The translations under genes were made by a program, and so were the position numbers. Of a stretch of 64,000 nt of DNA, positions 25,306 through 38,400 are shown piece by piece. The notes under the pieces were generated by a model that worked only from the letters and a program-made list of their open reading frames with translations, was not told the origin of the DNA and did no database searches. The stretch's first letter is position 1; each line of letters begins with the position of its first letter. The stretch lies in contig WARS01000013.1 in NCBI GenBank assembly GCA_008933995.1, positions 6,362,329 to 6,426,328 of the forward strand. The letters run 5' to 3'. Source of the DNA: Datnioides undecimradiatus (taxonomy: Eukaryota > Chordata > Actinopteri > Lobotiformes > Datnioididae).

Positions 25306-28300
25306 ATAATACTGGATTGTTTTCGATTACAGTACTGTAATAGGGGGAAAAAAATATCAGTGAAGGGTTGAGGTGTGTTATGTGTCCACCTGAAGGGTCA
25401 GCAGGATATAAGCATCAACCCCTTTTTCTCACTGTGGAGTGTCCCCAGCTGCTGCGCAGGAAAGGGCAGAAACATCTGGAAAGCTTGCAGGGAGATAAGA
25501 CAAACAACTTCTTAAAGTAGAGACAGATAATCTGGTATCGGGGAGTTTATAAACTGCTTTTAGCTTCTTTTTTTAATAATCCCTGCAGCTGCAAAGGTGT
25601 GTGGATTTATGCTCTCCTGTTATCATCCACACAGACACCACTCATTATTGTCTCTTCTGCTTGTGTCCAGGAGAGACTCATCCTCAGGGAACTCTTGGTG
25701 TGCTTGGACGGGATCTGAACTCTGGCCTGGTGTCAGATTGAAATGGCACAACGCCCGGGCTCATTATCAGCCTGATTAACCACACTAATTAGCGGGTAAT
25801 AAAAAAAAAGTGGGACCACAGTGTGTATGGCTGATGCTCGTAGACACCCGGTTACTCAGGTGCTGTTGCTGCTCAAGATGGTAAAACAAATTTAGTGGAT
25901 CAAGCCCAAAATAGAACATGCATTTAAGATGCACTAATAGGTTAAAGATCCTTTTTATTGCTCACGGGCAGCATCGTTTAAATTTACTGTGGAGTGAAGG
26001 AGCTTGCAGTCGTTTGACAACAACATGACTGATGGAGTGCGGCGCAGTAGGGAGTAGACGTTTGCAACTGAGTTAATAATTTATTCATAAATTTTATTCA
26101 GCAGAGAGGATGTTTCCTCTCATGTAGTGAGTTTGTAGTGACAGTATTTGGGATGACGTACAATATTATGCATTTCTACAAAATTGTGAGTCTTGATTTT
26201 GATGCTTAGGGTCACAGACATTTAGAGGGTAATATCTCTGTTTAAATTTTATAATTGCAGTAAATACTGAAGTGGGTACATTCAAAATTCACATAAAAAT
26301 AATCAAATTGCTTTTTTTGTGCTTTTAGCCATTTCTTATATCCTGAAAACACTATGCAAACATACATTTGGCAAACTACATGCCCAATCCTGCAACTAAC
26401 AAAAAGTCCCACTTTAAATCTGAATACCGAACACCGTACATCATATTCGTCTCTCTCCGTGTTGGTCACATGTGCACAGTGTCTCCAGTGGCTGGTTAAG
26501 GTCTACGTGTTATTCCTGCTGGGGAGTACAGAGACGCACTTCTTCCTCACAGAAATCAGAAAAGGCCGAGAGAGAACATGTAATCAGGCATAAAAGTGTC
26601 TCTTCTTTCTGTCCTCCTGAACTATGAAGTCATCCTGCAAGCATGGCGCTAGGTGCACTGCAAACAGGGGACTCATACATCTGCCTGTGTGACTGTTGCA
26701 AAGAGCCATGAAATTAAAGTAAAATGTATGCTTCTGAATGTCCCGAAAGAAAGCTGCTTTATCTTTGTCCCTGCTTGCAGAAGAGCATCTGCTCAGGCTA
26801 ATGTATTTCTGCTAATTTGAGCTTTCATCCAAAGTAAATGAGCATCGGTGCTTTAAAAGACTCGGTTGCTTTGGGTGGAGCGTTTTCTTTCTTCTTCCCC
26901 TCTTTTTGCTTTTCACAGCGATGCTGTGCTGGTGGGATTTCTTTCACATTTCCAGGAGTCACAACCTTCTGCTTTTGCCAGCTGTGTTTTGTGCCTCCTG
27001 CTCTGTGTTGCAGCACTGTCAGCTAATGTGTTACTTTGTTGCATTTTGTACCAATCATTACCTAACTTCAAACAAGCTGTTTGCAAACATCAAATCTTTA
27101 CTTTGTTGCCTGGATATTACATGTTATATATTCGAGTGCAGGCAGTATCCTCGGCTTTGCAAGAGTAAGTCTAATTATGTCTGAGTAGGGAACCTTAAAT
27201 TCGATTATTGGAGATTTATTTGCTGTAAGGCAGTGTATGTTTGTTCTCACACAGGCCATACACAAATACCGGACTGTGTCTGTGATTAGTGGATCTGAAA
27301 AACAAGCTTGAAAGCTTTTTAATTAGGCTATTGTTGATGAATGCTACTGTATGTATTTGATGGAGAAGGCTGCTCAACTTTGCTAAAAGCCTGTGGCAGA
27401 AAATGAAATGACTCTCAGAGTAAAAACAGGAGAGAAGTGTTGTCAGAGAAGGACGAGAGAGTATATATTTTGGTTAAAAAATGCCTGATAACTAAAAATG
27501 ATATCAAATTACAGGTTGCGTAATATGAAAAGAAATTGAAATGTTCTTTTGTTTGGTTCCAACAGACAGAGTTGTGAAAATGTTCTTATTTGGAGCCAGA
27601 TTTAGTAATCGGCATATCATTTTTCATTTCCACCGTTTTTGGTCTCAACAGAAATCTCTATTTTTGAGTGTACAGCTCAACAATGGTACTAATCACTGCT
27701 TTACATTCTCCTCTCCCTGTTAATTATGTCCCATGTTAAATACTGTGGGATTAGGCCAGCAGTCAGCATGAGCTTAACCAGAGCAGAATATTTGAGTTTT
27801 TAATTGCTCGTGCTTAAAACCATTTGCTAGCAGGAAGCTTATTTATTGTGACTTTATGATGAGGTGATACTATCTTGTCCTTTTTTCCAAATACTAGCAA
27901 GGTTATAGTCATGGTTATAAAAGGATGATTTCCTGACAGCAGTTGAGACGACTGGATGAAATAATGGCATTGATTGTTGTTTGACACGTGGCTGCTGTCC
28001 GACGTGACAGCGTTAGTTGTCCTTACACACTCTCTGTCAGCTCCATGGCGTTCAAGTCAGATTCATTGTCTTCTCTCAGCCCCGAAACAAAGGCTGTGAT
28101 TAACTGGTATGTCCCTGCTATGTTGATTTACTGCATGTGTTTAATAGGCCCGAGAGAAGCTCACAGGTCATTAAGCACAGCAGTGACATAAAAGCCCCAC
28201 AATATAAGGTCCCGGTGCAGACGAACTCAGAGGAACCAGAGCCAAGCCTTGTGGTCTCTCTCTTCGTCTCTGCATCCATTAGATCACCGTTTCCAGGTGT

Positions 28301-28847
28301 AACTCGCTGAAATACAGGCAACCACTGCATGATTGCTAGGCTCAGTGTGGACGTTTTCACCGGTGTCTTCACTCTTCACTCTTAGTCAGACAAAACCCCA
28401 GTGTGGTCGAGTCTAATTCTCTGTCAAAGGTGCAAAAACAGGTCATTTAGAAAATAAAGAGTTCTCTGCTTATCCAGGGGCCCGCTATGCAGAAAATGCT
28501 AAGCATGTATTAGTGTCAGTTTTCCTTTCTGTTCATGTTTGTTACATGCACATGTGTTGGTCCCACTCCTCTCAGTTAACATGGTGTCAGTTAAACAGTA
28601 TAAAAAGCACAATGTAGTTGTAACACACCCTGATTTCAGCTTTTTAACCTTGAGCCCCCAAAGTCTGGTCTCCATTTGTGGGTATTATCTGTAGCATCTC
28701 AGTGTCACCACAACAAAATATGTCCTTATAGTTTTTCCTTACTAAACTATATTGTGAAACAGATTACACTACACAGAAATACACTGAAAATAATTGAAAA
28801 GAAAAGTGGGGGACAAATCAGTGGTGTATATGTATATTTACTCTGCA

Positions 28848-28848
<1 letters not shown>

Positions 28849-28878
<30 letters not shown>
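28849..28878. repeat. (CTG)10 triplet repeat
   Basis: Ten perfect CTG units lie in intergenic DNA. They read as poly-Gln codons on the - strand, but the frame has no support as a gene. Confidence 0.95.
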
Positions 28879-28879
<1 letters not shown>

Positions 28880-29310
28880 CCACTTTTTAGGTACATCTGT
28901 AGGAGCTTATGGAATTCAATACTGATGTACTTTTCACAATCCTTAACACACAATATTGTGCTCTTTGCACCACTACATTGATGTAACAACGAGGTTAACT
29001 GTACAAAATAAGATTTTAAAAAAAAAATTAAATCACCCAACACTGTATAGAGTAGACACAGTTCACTCCATCGACCGGCTACAACAGTAAAATTACATAA
29101 ATGCATCATTAATGAAAATCCATTTATACAAATGTAATAATATAAGCACGCAATTGCGTGCTTATATTATTATATTTCAACGAGATATTGTTATGCATTC
29201 TCACTTCAATAACATTTTGAATGCAGGACTTTAACATGTAATCAAGTACTGTTACCCTGTGCTATTGCTGCTTTTACTGGACCTGAATACTTTATCCACT
29301 ACAGATTAAA
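28880..29310. mobile_element. non-autonomous dispersed repeat containing a perfect palindrome
   Basis: Words such as CACCCAACACTGTATAGAGT, CGGCTACAACAGTAAAAT and TTTTGAATGCAGGAC, with GTACTTTT and CTTTTACTG blocks, are typical of an abundant percomorph repeat. This copy is mostly its 3' half. It embeds the perfect palindrome at 29135-29172. A 5'-half fragment of what seems to be the same family is at 34960-35150. Confidence 0.6.
29135..29172. repeat. 38-bp perfect palindrome
   Basis: The sequence is its own reverse complement with no spacer. Nineteen bases on each side of the centre at 29153/29154 pair exactly, around CACGCAATTGCGTG flanked by AT-rich arms. The first mismatch is at 29134/29173. 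Confidence 0.97.
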
Positions 29311-31779
29311 ATGTTTGTTTTGCAAGTTTAGTGTCAAATTCTGCTTGGATTCCTCTTAATCCAAACAATATTCTATTAAAACATCATGAATCAGTCCCTT
29401 TGATCACTGGCAGGCAAAGTGACAACAAACCCTCTCAGATGGGGGTCCTTTACTCTCCACCTGTCCCCCAGGTTGTAGCAGCTAGGACAGCCATGTGACA
29501 GGTCTAATCCCCCTTATCTTAATGGCATCCACCACTATCGCTGGAGTGTTAGGGACAATCGACCCTTTCCCTTCCTTTATCAGCAGCCACTTCCCTCACC
29601 AATCCTATTGGTCACCCCCCGTCTGTCAGACTGCCCCCCCCCCCCCATTTCCATCAGGCTCCTCAGCTGGTCTTTCTGCCTCGATATTACCTCATCTCAT
29701 TGTGCTCTGTCACAGTCTCACCTAACTAGTATTTATTTGAAGGAGGTTTTTGGTGCCAGGAAAACATAAAAAGCTTGTCTGTAGACTTTGCTGCCGCTGA
29801 AAAGGACAAATGGCCCAGGATTTTAACAAACACACACACACAGAGGGTGGATGTGTACCTTGGCCCCGGGTTGTTTTCTTTCTTCTTCTCATATTCCCAC
29901 TGTGACGTGGGCCACTCTGCAACAGACAAGTCAAGAGAGACTTTTCAGATCAGATCAAGAAAAACAGAGATAGCTGCGAGCACTGGACCATATGTAAATA
30001 CCAAGTTCACCTCACACAGTGTGGTTTTCTATAAGCACAAACTCTGCTCTCTCCTGGACAATTGTTCATGATGAATGTAGAGAATATGTTTTTACAGGCA
30101 CACTTCTCAAAGTGACAAACTTTATTTTTGGACCATTTATACAATGGAACCCATTGTGCTCTACTTTAAGACCATTTTTACTCAGATGGATCCTGACTGT
30201 TTCTGGAAGGTGGTTAACTTGGAGTAAATAAAACCAATAGCTTGGCTTAAATACCAATTTCACTGCTTTGTCTTGTAATTCCCAGTGGGTTTTTTCTCTT
30301 TGTCTCTTTTTGTCTCTGGAAACTGGTGATAGCTGAGCTGAAAGAGCATCACTTTCATCGTCTAATAGAAAAACTTTACAAAAACATTGTGCAACAGCTA
30401 TTAATTCGGACAATAATTACTGATGACGTAGGTGTGGTTTGATATAAATCCCTGATCTATACCAATCTTACTGCACTCTTTAGGAGCCGTTATGCCATCA
30501 GCATTCAGAACAAGCAGCCTTCACTGGAGCAGCTCTTTTATGTAAACATTAGTAGATGATGAACACTTTTTAAGAATAATCTCCAATGTTGTAAATGAAG
30601 CTCAGTGTTCTTCCTCTACAGTCAGACAGCAAACTTATCAAAATTGTCTGCAGTCTGACTAAACAGCATGTCAGCTAATCACCATTTTTCACTACATATC
30701 ACAGCATAGTTAACTGTAATAAATCACATATCACATGTTCAGAAAATGTGTCTACCTGGGAAATACACAGACACCAGTCCCTTAAATGAGCAGATGATCA
30801 TTTTTCCTATTTTCACATTATGTTATCTGGAATCTGCATTTAAATGTATGATGTCAAGTCCTGTGTCCTTCCTCTTATTAACTTTATCTGCACGTTGCTT
30901 TTTTTGCTCTGACCTATCACTACACTATTTTTAGACTGTCCAGATACAAAAACTTGATTTCATGCACCAATCTGAATGTAGAAAGATTCAGATAAAAGTC
31001 TAATGAGCACTGTGGAGCAGTTTATTTATGTTGTCGGGTCAATCAATCAGCCTTGATCACACTACACCCACACAGTCCTGAAGAAGCAGATTAGAGTTTC
31101 TAAATAGTTAAGTGATACATTCTTTATAAAACATTTACATTATTGTTTTTTTTCAGATTTCATTCATTATTTATTCCTGACTATTTAAGGTGGAGGACAA
31201 GATTTAACAGACAAAAACACCATTTAAAGTTTTCCTCGTGTAAATCGCTTTCTTTTTCTCTTGTATGATTTGTTAATTAATTGATATTTTTTGGTGGTTT
31301 ACAAATAAATTGTAATTAGATAAAACATTGGGATGAAGCGTCCGGATGCATTGTTCTGTCAGATGCAGATTTGAAAAGTATCGTATGTCTAGTTAAACTA
31401 CAGACCAGGCACACGTGTTTTCTGTTTTAAAGTGTCTTCTTTTCCAAATGAGCATACAGCCTGACCTCTAAATGTACAACAGTAGGCCGTCATTACGCAG
31501 GAAGACGGATGGCAGGTCCATCCTCACCATATCAGGGCAAATATATAGATCAATGTGTCCACTGTGTTGCTGCTGATCATCATTTCTCTGAGTTACGTGA
31601 TTCATTTTCCAATAATTTTGCCTCATTTCTTCTGAACACACTTTTGTTTTGTTTTGTCAAAGTAACAACATCAGAGTCCTTTTTCTTTGGTGATATTGTG
31701 TTGCTCAACAGGAATATGAGTAAATTTCGCTTTTTCTTTTGTTTTTGTTGTTGATGTGTCCGTTATCTGTGCCTAATGA

Positions 31780-32170
31780 ACGATGAAGCGTTCTGGCAGC
31801 AGGCAGTAATTGCCTGGAGCCCAACAGTGGGGGTGTAATTAGGGAGAGAAGGAGGAGTATATGACTTCATGACTGGCACCGTTTAATGATAATGGGGTGC
31901 AACTCCACACTACTGTGGTCAACTAATCATACTGGACTGGTCTGGACAGCTTTCAATGCAAACGAGCCGTGACTGGAATACTGAGCAGCAGCTCGCCCAC
32001 GCAGTTCCACACCATTCGCTCCACGGGGGATCAGGCATATGATTATGGCTGTGACCCTGCACCACCTGCAACACTGTCATTAGTGGCACCACGGATGGGC
32101 AGGTTTAATGTAAATAAACTAATGCCATTAAGCCACCCAACACACCATTGTCACCACTTTTACACAAGCA
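31780..32170. promoter_or_regulatory. candidate conserved non-coding element
   Basis: A repeat-free, GC-balanced block with GGGGGTGTAATTAGGGAG and AATGCCATTAAGCC-type homeodomain-like words, flanked by AT-rich sequence. It has no credible gene. This is inferred from composition only. Confidence 0.25.
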
Positions 32171-33387
32171 CAGGTTGTCCTTTAACGGCGATACTGTGGG
32201 GAGAAAATCAACATGTTGATTCATCAACTGCAAGTCAACATGCATTTAGTATAGGAAATCGTCAAGAAATAATTATTTTTACCTGGAATTACCATTACAT
32301 CTACATGCATGTATGCATCTGATCCAACGCATTCAATATACAGTGCAACATGTACAGAATGTGCAGATTTGCCAATGTGCATCACAAGAAATACAACCTC
32401 CAAAAGTTCGAATAGAGATGTCACATACAGAAAGTCATTAAAAAAAGCAAACAAACTGCAAAACACGCATGTCTGTACATCTGTTTTTAATATCAGATCA
32501 TCTTTATAGAAAGATGTAGCATACTGCATGTGCAGAAGGGGTGCAGGATATGTACATATCATATTCATATTCAAATAAGCGTATAGAAATACACAACAGT
32601 GTGAGCAAATTCTCTCAAACCACAAAATGCAAAGTTTTTTCCACAGATGAATGGATCACTTAGTTGCAGTTTAGCTGTTCAGCTAATAATGTACAACCTG
32701 AAAATGCATGGGGTTGACCTACAATAACAGGTGCAAATGGTTTGCAAGGGCCCCGGGATGAGTAAGATTCCCTACACCAACAAGCATTTGGTGGCGTGTA
32801 CGTGTTCTTACAAATCTACAAAGATGGTAAAAATAGGAACTCACCCCAGAAGTGGCAAATGTGTTTTTTCTAGTTGCACTCAAAAAAGTCAGAACACAAT
32901 TAACAAAGATTTGTAAACTAAGGGAAATCTGTCTGCCATAAAAATATGGATGTAATAGCCACCTTATCCTCAGTTATTGTGTATCTGTCTCAGTGTGTTC
33001 AGTTTCGGTTATTTATAGCTGTAATATTCTATATCATTATTGATGGACTAAATAACTGGGTCATTTTGAGGGAGTTGATAGACTGACTTAAAGAGAGTTA
33101 TCATCTGGGTCACGGAGTACAATAGACTCTGTTACAATTCTATAATTTTACAGTTTCATTAAGCAGACGCTTGTGGGCGTACATATTGAGAACATACAAC
33201 ACAAGCAAAGATCTAGGTAGGAATTACGGCACACAACTTTGCTGTCATTGTTCAGTCTCTTGCTGCTCTCAGCTTTGTTTACAGTATAAAAAAAACCCTC
33301 CATGAACCTAGGACTTACCAATAATGATTTATTAAAAATCCATCAACTCACATTTTTGAAGCAAATATACACAAACGAATATAGTGA

Positions 33388-33780
33388 CCATTTTATTAGG
33401 TACGACCAAAGGAGACACATGCATTGTAAATCATTTCATGTCATGCTACTCAGCCAATGAAATCTGAGCATTCAGATAAGCCTTTCAAACTGAGTGAGTG
33501 ACATATACACACACAGGCGACAGATGAGACAAGAGACACAGGTGTTAACAGACTGTCTACTTGATACACCTGTAAAACCTAATGCAATCTAATACATCAG
33601 CTCTCCCTAATATTATGCCTTTATAGCTTATAATAGCCCGTTGGTGTTAATTCAATGATGAGGTCATTGTTATCGGTGTGTTTTGCTGGGCTGCATTATA
33701 CTGAAATGTGTTTCATCACTGCAAATTGCAAGCTCAATAATAAACATATCTGTTTGTACTAATACCCCTGTGACACTGCT
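33388..33780. mobile_element. dispersed repeat fragment (CCATTTTATTAGGTAC type)
   Basis: GTGACCATTTTATTAGGTAC at 33384-33403 is the signature end of a widespread fish repeat. Further on, ACCTAATGCAATCTAATAC and ATAGCCCGTTGGTGTTAATT match my memory of its interior. The exact limits are unclear. Confidence 0.5.
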
Positions 33781-34144
33781 GATCAAAACTGAAAAGTATA
33801 AGGTAACAATTAATAGTATAGGATTGCATTACATCTTACGAAATGCCACCCAGGAGTAACTACTGAAGTGGCCACCAAGAGTAAAATTCAAAAGTCTGCA
33901 ATGGCAAATGCTAAAATGTGAATTTAATGCCACCATCTAGGATCTGTTGTCATTTAAAGGTTCATGCATGTATATTCGATGAACTCCTCAACTGACATTT
34001 CAAGATGTTCAAATCTGTGTTTTTTCTCATGTGACCTGTTGTCCCTGCTGACAAGGAGGATGTAAGACCCTGATGTGGATTTATACTTTTCTGACATTGA
34101 ATATGCAGGCAGTCACATTTGTCTCCTGACTGAATATCATAGAG

Positions 34145-34597
34145 CAGTGGTTCTCAAATTTTTCAAGTACGCAGAATAAACAGGCAACAGACAGAACAAC
34201 AATTAATTCTATTTGGGCTACAAATTAATGTTTTTAGATTTATTTAAATAAAAGCACTTTCACAATCAACATGTTTCCTATAGGCCCAGTTGAGTCAGAC
34301 CTTGAGCTGAAAAGCCATTGCTCATAGTTGTTTCATGTGATAGTTAGCAAAACTTGCTATAGCTGCTTAATTGAACATGAAACCGTAGCATAAAAGCACC
34401 CAAATAAAAAGTAGTTTTTTGTTTGTGTGTTTAAAAGCTTTCTTGTAAGGCAAATTATATCACTATCAGATATATAGTTTAAAACAACATTCACAGTTCA
34501 CAGTAATAAGTTATTTTATCTTTCCCCACAACTGTCTAGAGACAGACAGATCTCTGGAACCCTGCATGGGTCCCAAACCCCAGGTTGAAAACCACTG
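34145..34597. mobile_element. hAT-type non-autonomous DNA transposon (MITE), 453 bp
   Basis: The left end reads CAGTGGTTCTCAAATTTTTC. The right end in reverse complement reads CAGTGGTTTTCAACC, so the inverted repeats agree at 12 of the first 13 bases. CAGTGGTTCTCAA is a classic hAT terminal motif. The flanks TCATAGAG (34137-34144) and ATATAGAG (34598-34605) are a 6-of-8 match, fitting an aged 8-bp target duplication as hAT makes. There is no transposase frame inside. Confidence 0.85.
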
Positions 34598-34959
34598 ATA
34601 TAGAGTCTGGCTCTACATGCTGTAAATCTCAAAGCAAATATGGTTTTAGATATTTTCCACAATTTTAACCTCAGTTAATTTATGACATAAGGTTGTTGTT
34701 GTGACGAGATAGACTAGATATCTGCTCAGACTTTCATGCTGCTCCAAGAATCGTTATTTCGTCTTGGCACCTCTTGCACACATCCTCGTAGGAGTTTCCT
34801 CTTTGAACTGCTTGGCCTGAATGTTATTACCTCGTTTTACCTATTATGGTTCCCTCAGGAGTATTTTGTCCCTGTCCTGTCTGAGGCTGCAGTGGCAATG
34901 TTTATGCTCATCGAGGCCTTGAAGCCATCAAAATGTCCTCAGTAGTCTATCTTGTTTTA

Positions 34960-35150
34960 TTTGAAGCACAATTACGAGGTACTCGATCCTCGCTGCTCCA
35001 CTACATTTCAGAGCAAAATATTATAGCCCACTTTTTACTCCACTAAATCTCTTTAAAAACAGTAGTTTTCTCCGCAGATTCAAGTTTTTCCTACAAACCT
35101 TATGATGATGTAATGAAGTATGCTGTATAGTTTTAAATTAAAGTACACAC
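34960..35150. mobile_element. 5'-half fragment of the repeat family at 28880-29310
   Basis: TTGAAGCACAATTACGAGGT, then CTCCACTACATTTCAGAG and TTTTTACTCCACTAAATCT, match the first part of the same abundant percomorph repeat as I remember it. The copy is truncated on its right side, about 330 bases before the miip start codon. Confidence 0.5.
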
Positions 35151-35284
35151 AGAAAGTCAATATACTCCACATGATCAGCTGCAATATTTAAAAGAAATTT
35201 AATTGGATAAATAGCGCCCTCTGTTGTTCGATGTCATGACCTGTGGCTAAAATCAAAACTGTCTCTTTAAAAAAATCTCAGATG

Positions 35285-35470
35285 CTTGCAAAGCATGATG
35301 GGTAGAAGGGTCACACTCAAATCATTGTTGTCAGCGCGTTGTTATGGCGCCGGAAGGCTATGGTTTTAAATTGGTTTATGGTTTAAATCTTGAAAGAAAT
35401 CTGTAACTTTCGCTGCTGCACTCAGCCTCGGTTAGATAAAGTGATAAAGTGGTTGTAACGTGGTATACAT
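35285..35470 (+). promoter_or_regulatory. miip promoter candidate (TATA-less)
   Basis: Just upstream of the miip ATG are GCATGATGGGTA (35293-35304), close to the ZNF143/THAP11 motif of housekeeping promoters, and CCGGAAG (35350-35356), an ETS/GABPA core. ATGGCG at 35345-35350 overlaps the ETS core by one base and resembles a YY1 core. No TATA box is evident. The combination is typical of broadly expressed vertebrate genes. The transcription start is not determined. Confidence 0.5.
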
Positions 35471-35477
35471 TTTAAAA

Positions 35478-38400
35478 ATGTCCTCAGAGGACCGACTAGA
35501 AGTTTTACGGAAGCGAAATAAAGACTTACTGAACCAGTTGAAGCAGCACAGAGAGCAGCTGGAGCGGCTGGGCGGATTCATTCAGAGCCGCAAGAGGGAG
35601 AGAGAGGACGAGTTTGCGGAGAGGGGAGACATCGCGGACATCCTGACCATGACCGGGGGAGACCGCAGTACGGCGAGGGCAGCCCTTGCTCAACCGACTG
35701 TGATATATGCGGGTAATGGTGTAAATATTGGCCAGTGTGGTTTTACTAAAGTCACTAACTTTACCAACATCCTATTTTTATAACTAATATTTAATCGTTT
35801 ACATTCATTTCAAACACAATAAAACAAGTTACTCAAGTGTATCTGATTGGAAAAAAATTCAACAAACTGCTTAATATAATAGGTCCAAATAAGGTCCACT
35901 TTCTAGCTTTTTCTTACCTTTTACTGTTGTTGTCAACTGTAGCTGAGTTGATGCAGTAATGCTCAGTAATGGATATCAAATTAAGGATGTTCTCTCCAGA
36001 AAAAGAGAGTAAACGCACTTTGAAATTATTTATTTTATTAGAATGCACACAATTGCTGATTTGTTTTAAGTTTGAATTATATTTTTGTGCTCTTTTACTG
36101 TATTTTTATGTTTTACACTTAGTTTCTTCTGCTGTGCTCATCACTCTAACTGCAAGCCCTTCATCTGAGTGTGATAAGAAATCTGTGTCTCTTTGTCTCC
36201 ATCAGATACAACTGAGGGAATCCAGCAAACAAATCCAACACCGCCTTTTACCTCCAAACACAGAGGAGCATCTGCTGAACCTACAACATCATCAGAACTC
36301 TTTAAAGACAGTGGCACACATGTTCGAGTCCCCAATAGGCTGCATGATGTGAGATCAGCCAGCACCAAGTCCTGTCTAGTAAATCACAGCAAAGAACCTG
36401 TAAGAAAAAGGAACAGAGGACAGTCTTCTCAAGTTTATGTTTGTGTTTTTAAATTAGCTGTAAATGTCTAGTAAAACATCAACACTACCCTGATCTTGTT
36501 CATTAAATTTCATAAAGTAAGTGGAACCAATGAACCTGGTTGGTTTAAAGGAACAATTGATCCCATGCTGAAGAGGTACTCAACCTCACATCTCTGGAAA
36601 CTCGCAGGATCTGGCTGTGAGATGGTTTTATCTTGACCTGAAACCTTAAAAAATATAAAGATATGAATATAATATTCATTGTCTGCCAGAGAACAGCATA
36701 CTCAACACAACTACATTTTTCAAGCCATAATTTTTTTATTATTTGGTTTGTCCAACCTGTATGTCCAGCCATGGTACAGGCTGGATAGACTGTCCATGTT
36801 TAACATTTATATTCAGTAAATGTTAAAGATGGAGCCACGTGTGCAATGGTCTGTCCAAATAAAACTCAGCCTCTTGAGCTGTGCTGAAAAAACATTTAAC
36901 ATAAAGACATTTTTAAGCTTTTTTAAAACTCATTATTTGATAGAACAACAGCACTATCACAGCATATACTGACAACCACGAATACTCTGCTGCTCTTTGC
37001 TGTTTTTGTAGAGGGAAGTGCGAAGCCGAGTCACGTTTCAGTCTGCTGACAGCACTGAGGTGTCTGCCTTAGAAAGGCATCATTTGCAGCCTTTACTTGG
37101 GTATGACTGGATAGCAGGTAGTCCTTATGCCGCCCTCTCTGTCTGCCTGTTTCTTTCTCAGACTAATATTCATTGAATAGATTGCTAACCAGATGTGTTT
37201 GTTCCCTCTTAGGAGTCCTAGATGCTGAGGACTCCTTGATAGAGCGCTCTGATGAGTTCTTCAAAGACCTGCACACATTTCGATCGCTCAACAAAGGAGA
37301 GTGTGTCCACAGCGCTGAGGCAGAGTGAGTCTTTCATACCTGGTTGCACTTGCAACTGATTATGTGTATCAGACTTCCCTATGATTAATGATGGCTACAT
37401 GAAATTACTATTCACTGGCTCTCCTCACAGATTTTCTGTGGAGAATCATTCAGTCGTGCCGCTACTAACAGACAAGGACAGCCCAGAGGCTAACACGGAC
37501 ACTCATCAGTGTAAGCAGGGTTATTTATAACAGGCTACTCTCATTTGTCTTGTAATAATAGATGAAGTAATTCTCATCTCTTCCCCTCTCACCTTTTGTT
37601 CAGGTACATTCTCTTACAGGATTAACAGCAGACTGTTCCCCGTCCCACTTCACTCTCAGGAGTGCTGCCCAGTGTGCAGAAAGCACAAATCCTCCCACCC
37701 TCACACTGCTGCTGAGCCAGCTCTCACCAGGTAATTATGATGTGCGCTCTGACTGCCTTTTACGACCACTCATGAGCAACAGAGCAGTAGATTGTTAAGT
37801 CTAATAATGATAGTAGTCTAATTTCCCCTTTTTGAGATTAACTAATGCTCTTGTATAAGACTTCTTAACTGAAATGTTATAATGTGATAAAATCTTGTGT
37901 TGTTTGGACAAAAATGTGTTTAGTTTGGTCAACGTGTTGAGTTATTCATCCCTAATCACTCGACCTTCTCAACAATTCATAATCAGTTTTCGTCAAACTC
38001 GGCCCAGAAGCTATATTTTCTCATAAGGTTTCTTTTTGTTTTATTGATAAGGGTCAGCATCCCTCGCTGTGCCCTCTTGCCACCCTACAAGTACAAAGCT
38101 CATCGGCGATGCAGCTTTGACCCTTCTGATACTCTGGGGTTACCATCGGTAAGTAAACTTTTAAATTGCAGCAACAATTTATGACTACTAAAGTTTTTCC
38201 CACTTTGGCATATAACATAACACCTGTATGGTCACATTAACATAACAACCACCTTCATCAACACAGCCTTGGTCTCTGCTCTTGTTTAGCACTGTCTCTC
38301 GGGCTGGTCAAACAAAGGTCAGAGTACGGTGCCGCCACCCAGCAGCCTCGATCTGCGGAGCAGCCTGAATATGAAGAGCTCCATCGGGTCACAGAACAAG

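Larger units (their letters stand above)
20743..35284. other. gene-poor intergenic region upstream of mmel1 and miip
   Basis: This 14.5-kb stretch between the divergent genes mmel1 (-) and miip (+) contains no exon I can assign. Open frames up to 133 codons exist but show no family similarity. It holds a GT-rich tract just upstream of the mmel1 start (20792-20831), a purine-rich tract (25210-25305), (CTG)10 (28849-28878), C13 (29634-29646), dispersed repeats (28880-29310, 33388-33780, 34145-34597, 34960-35150) and GC-richer candidate conserved blocks (22380-22700, 31780-32170). Confidence 0.6.

Noticed and set aside
32224..32625. 133-codon - strand frame in the intergenic region
   Set aside because: AT-rich, low-complexity composition, no splice structure, and overlapped by competing + strand frames.
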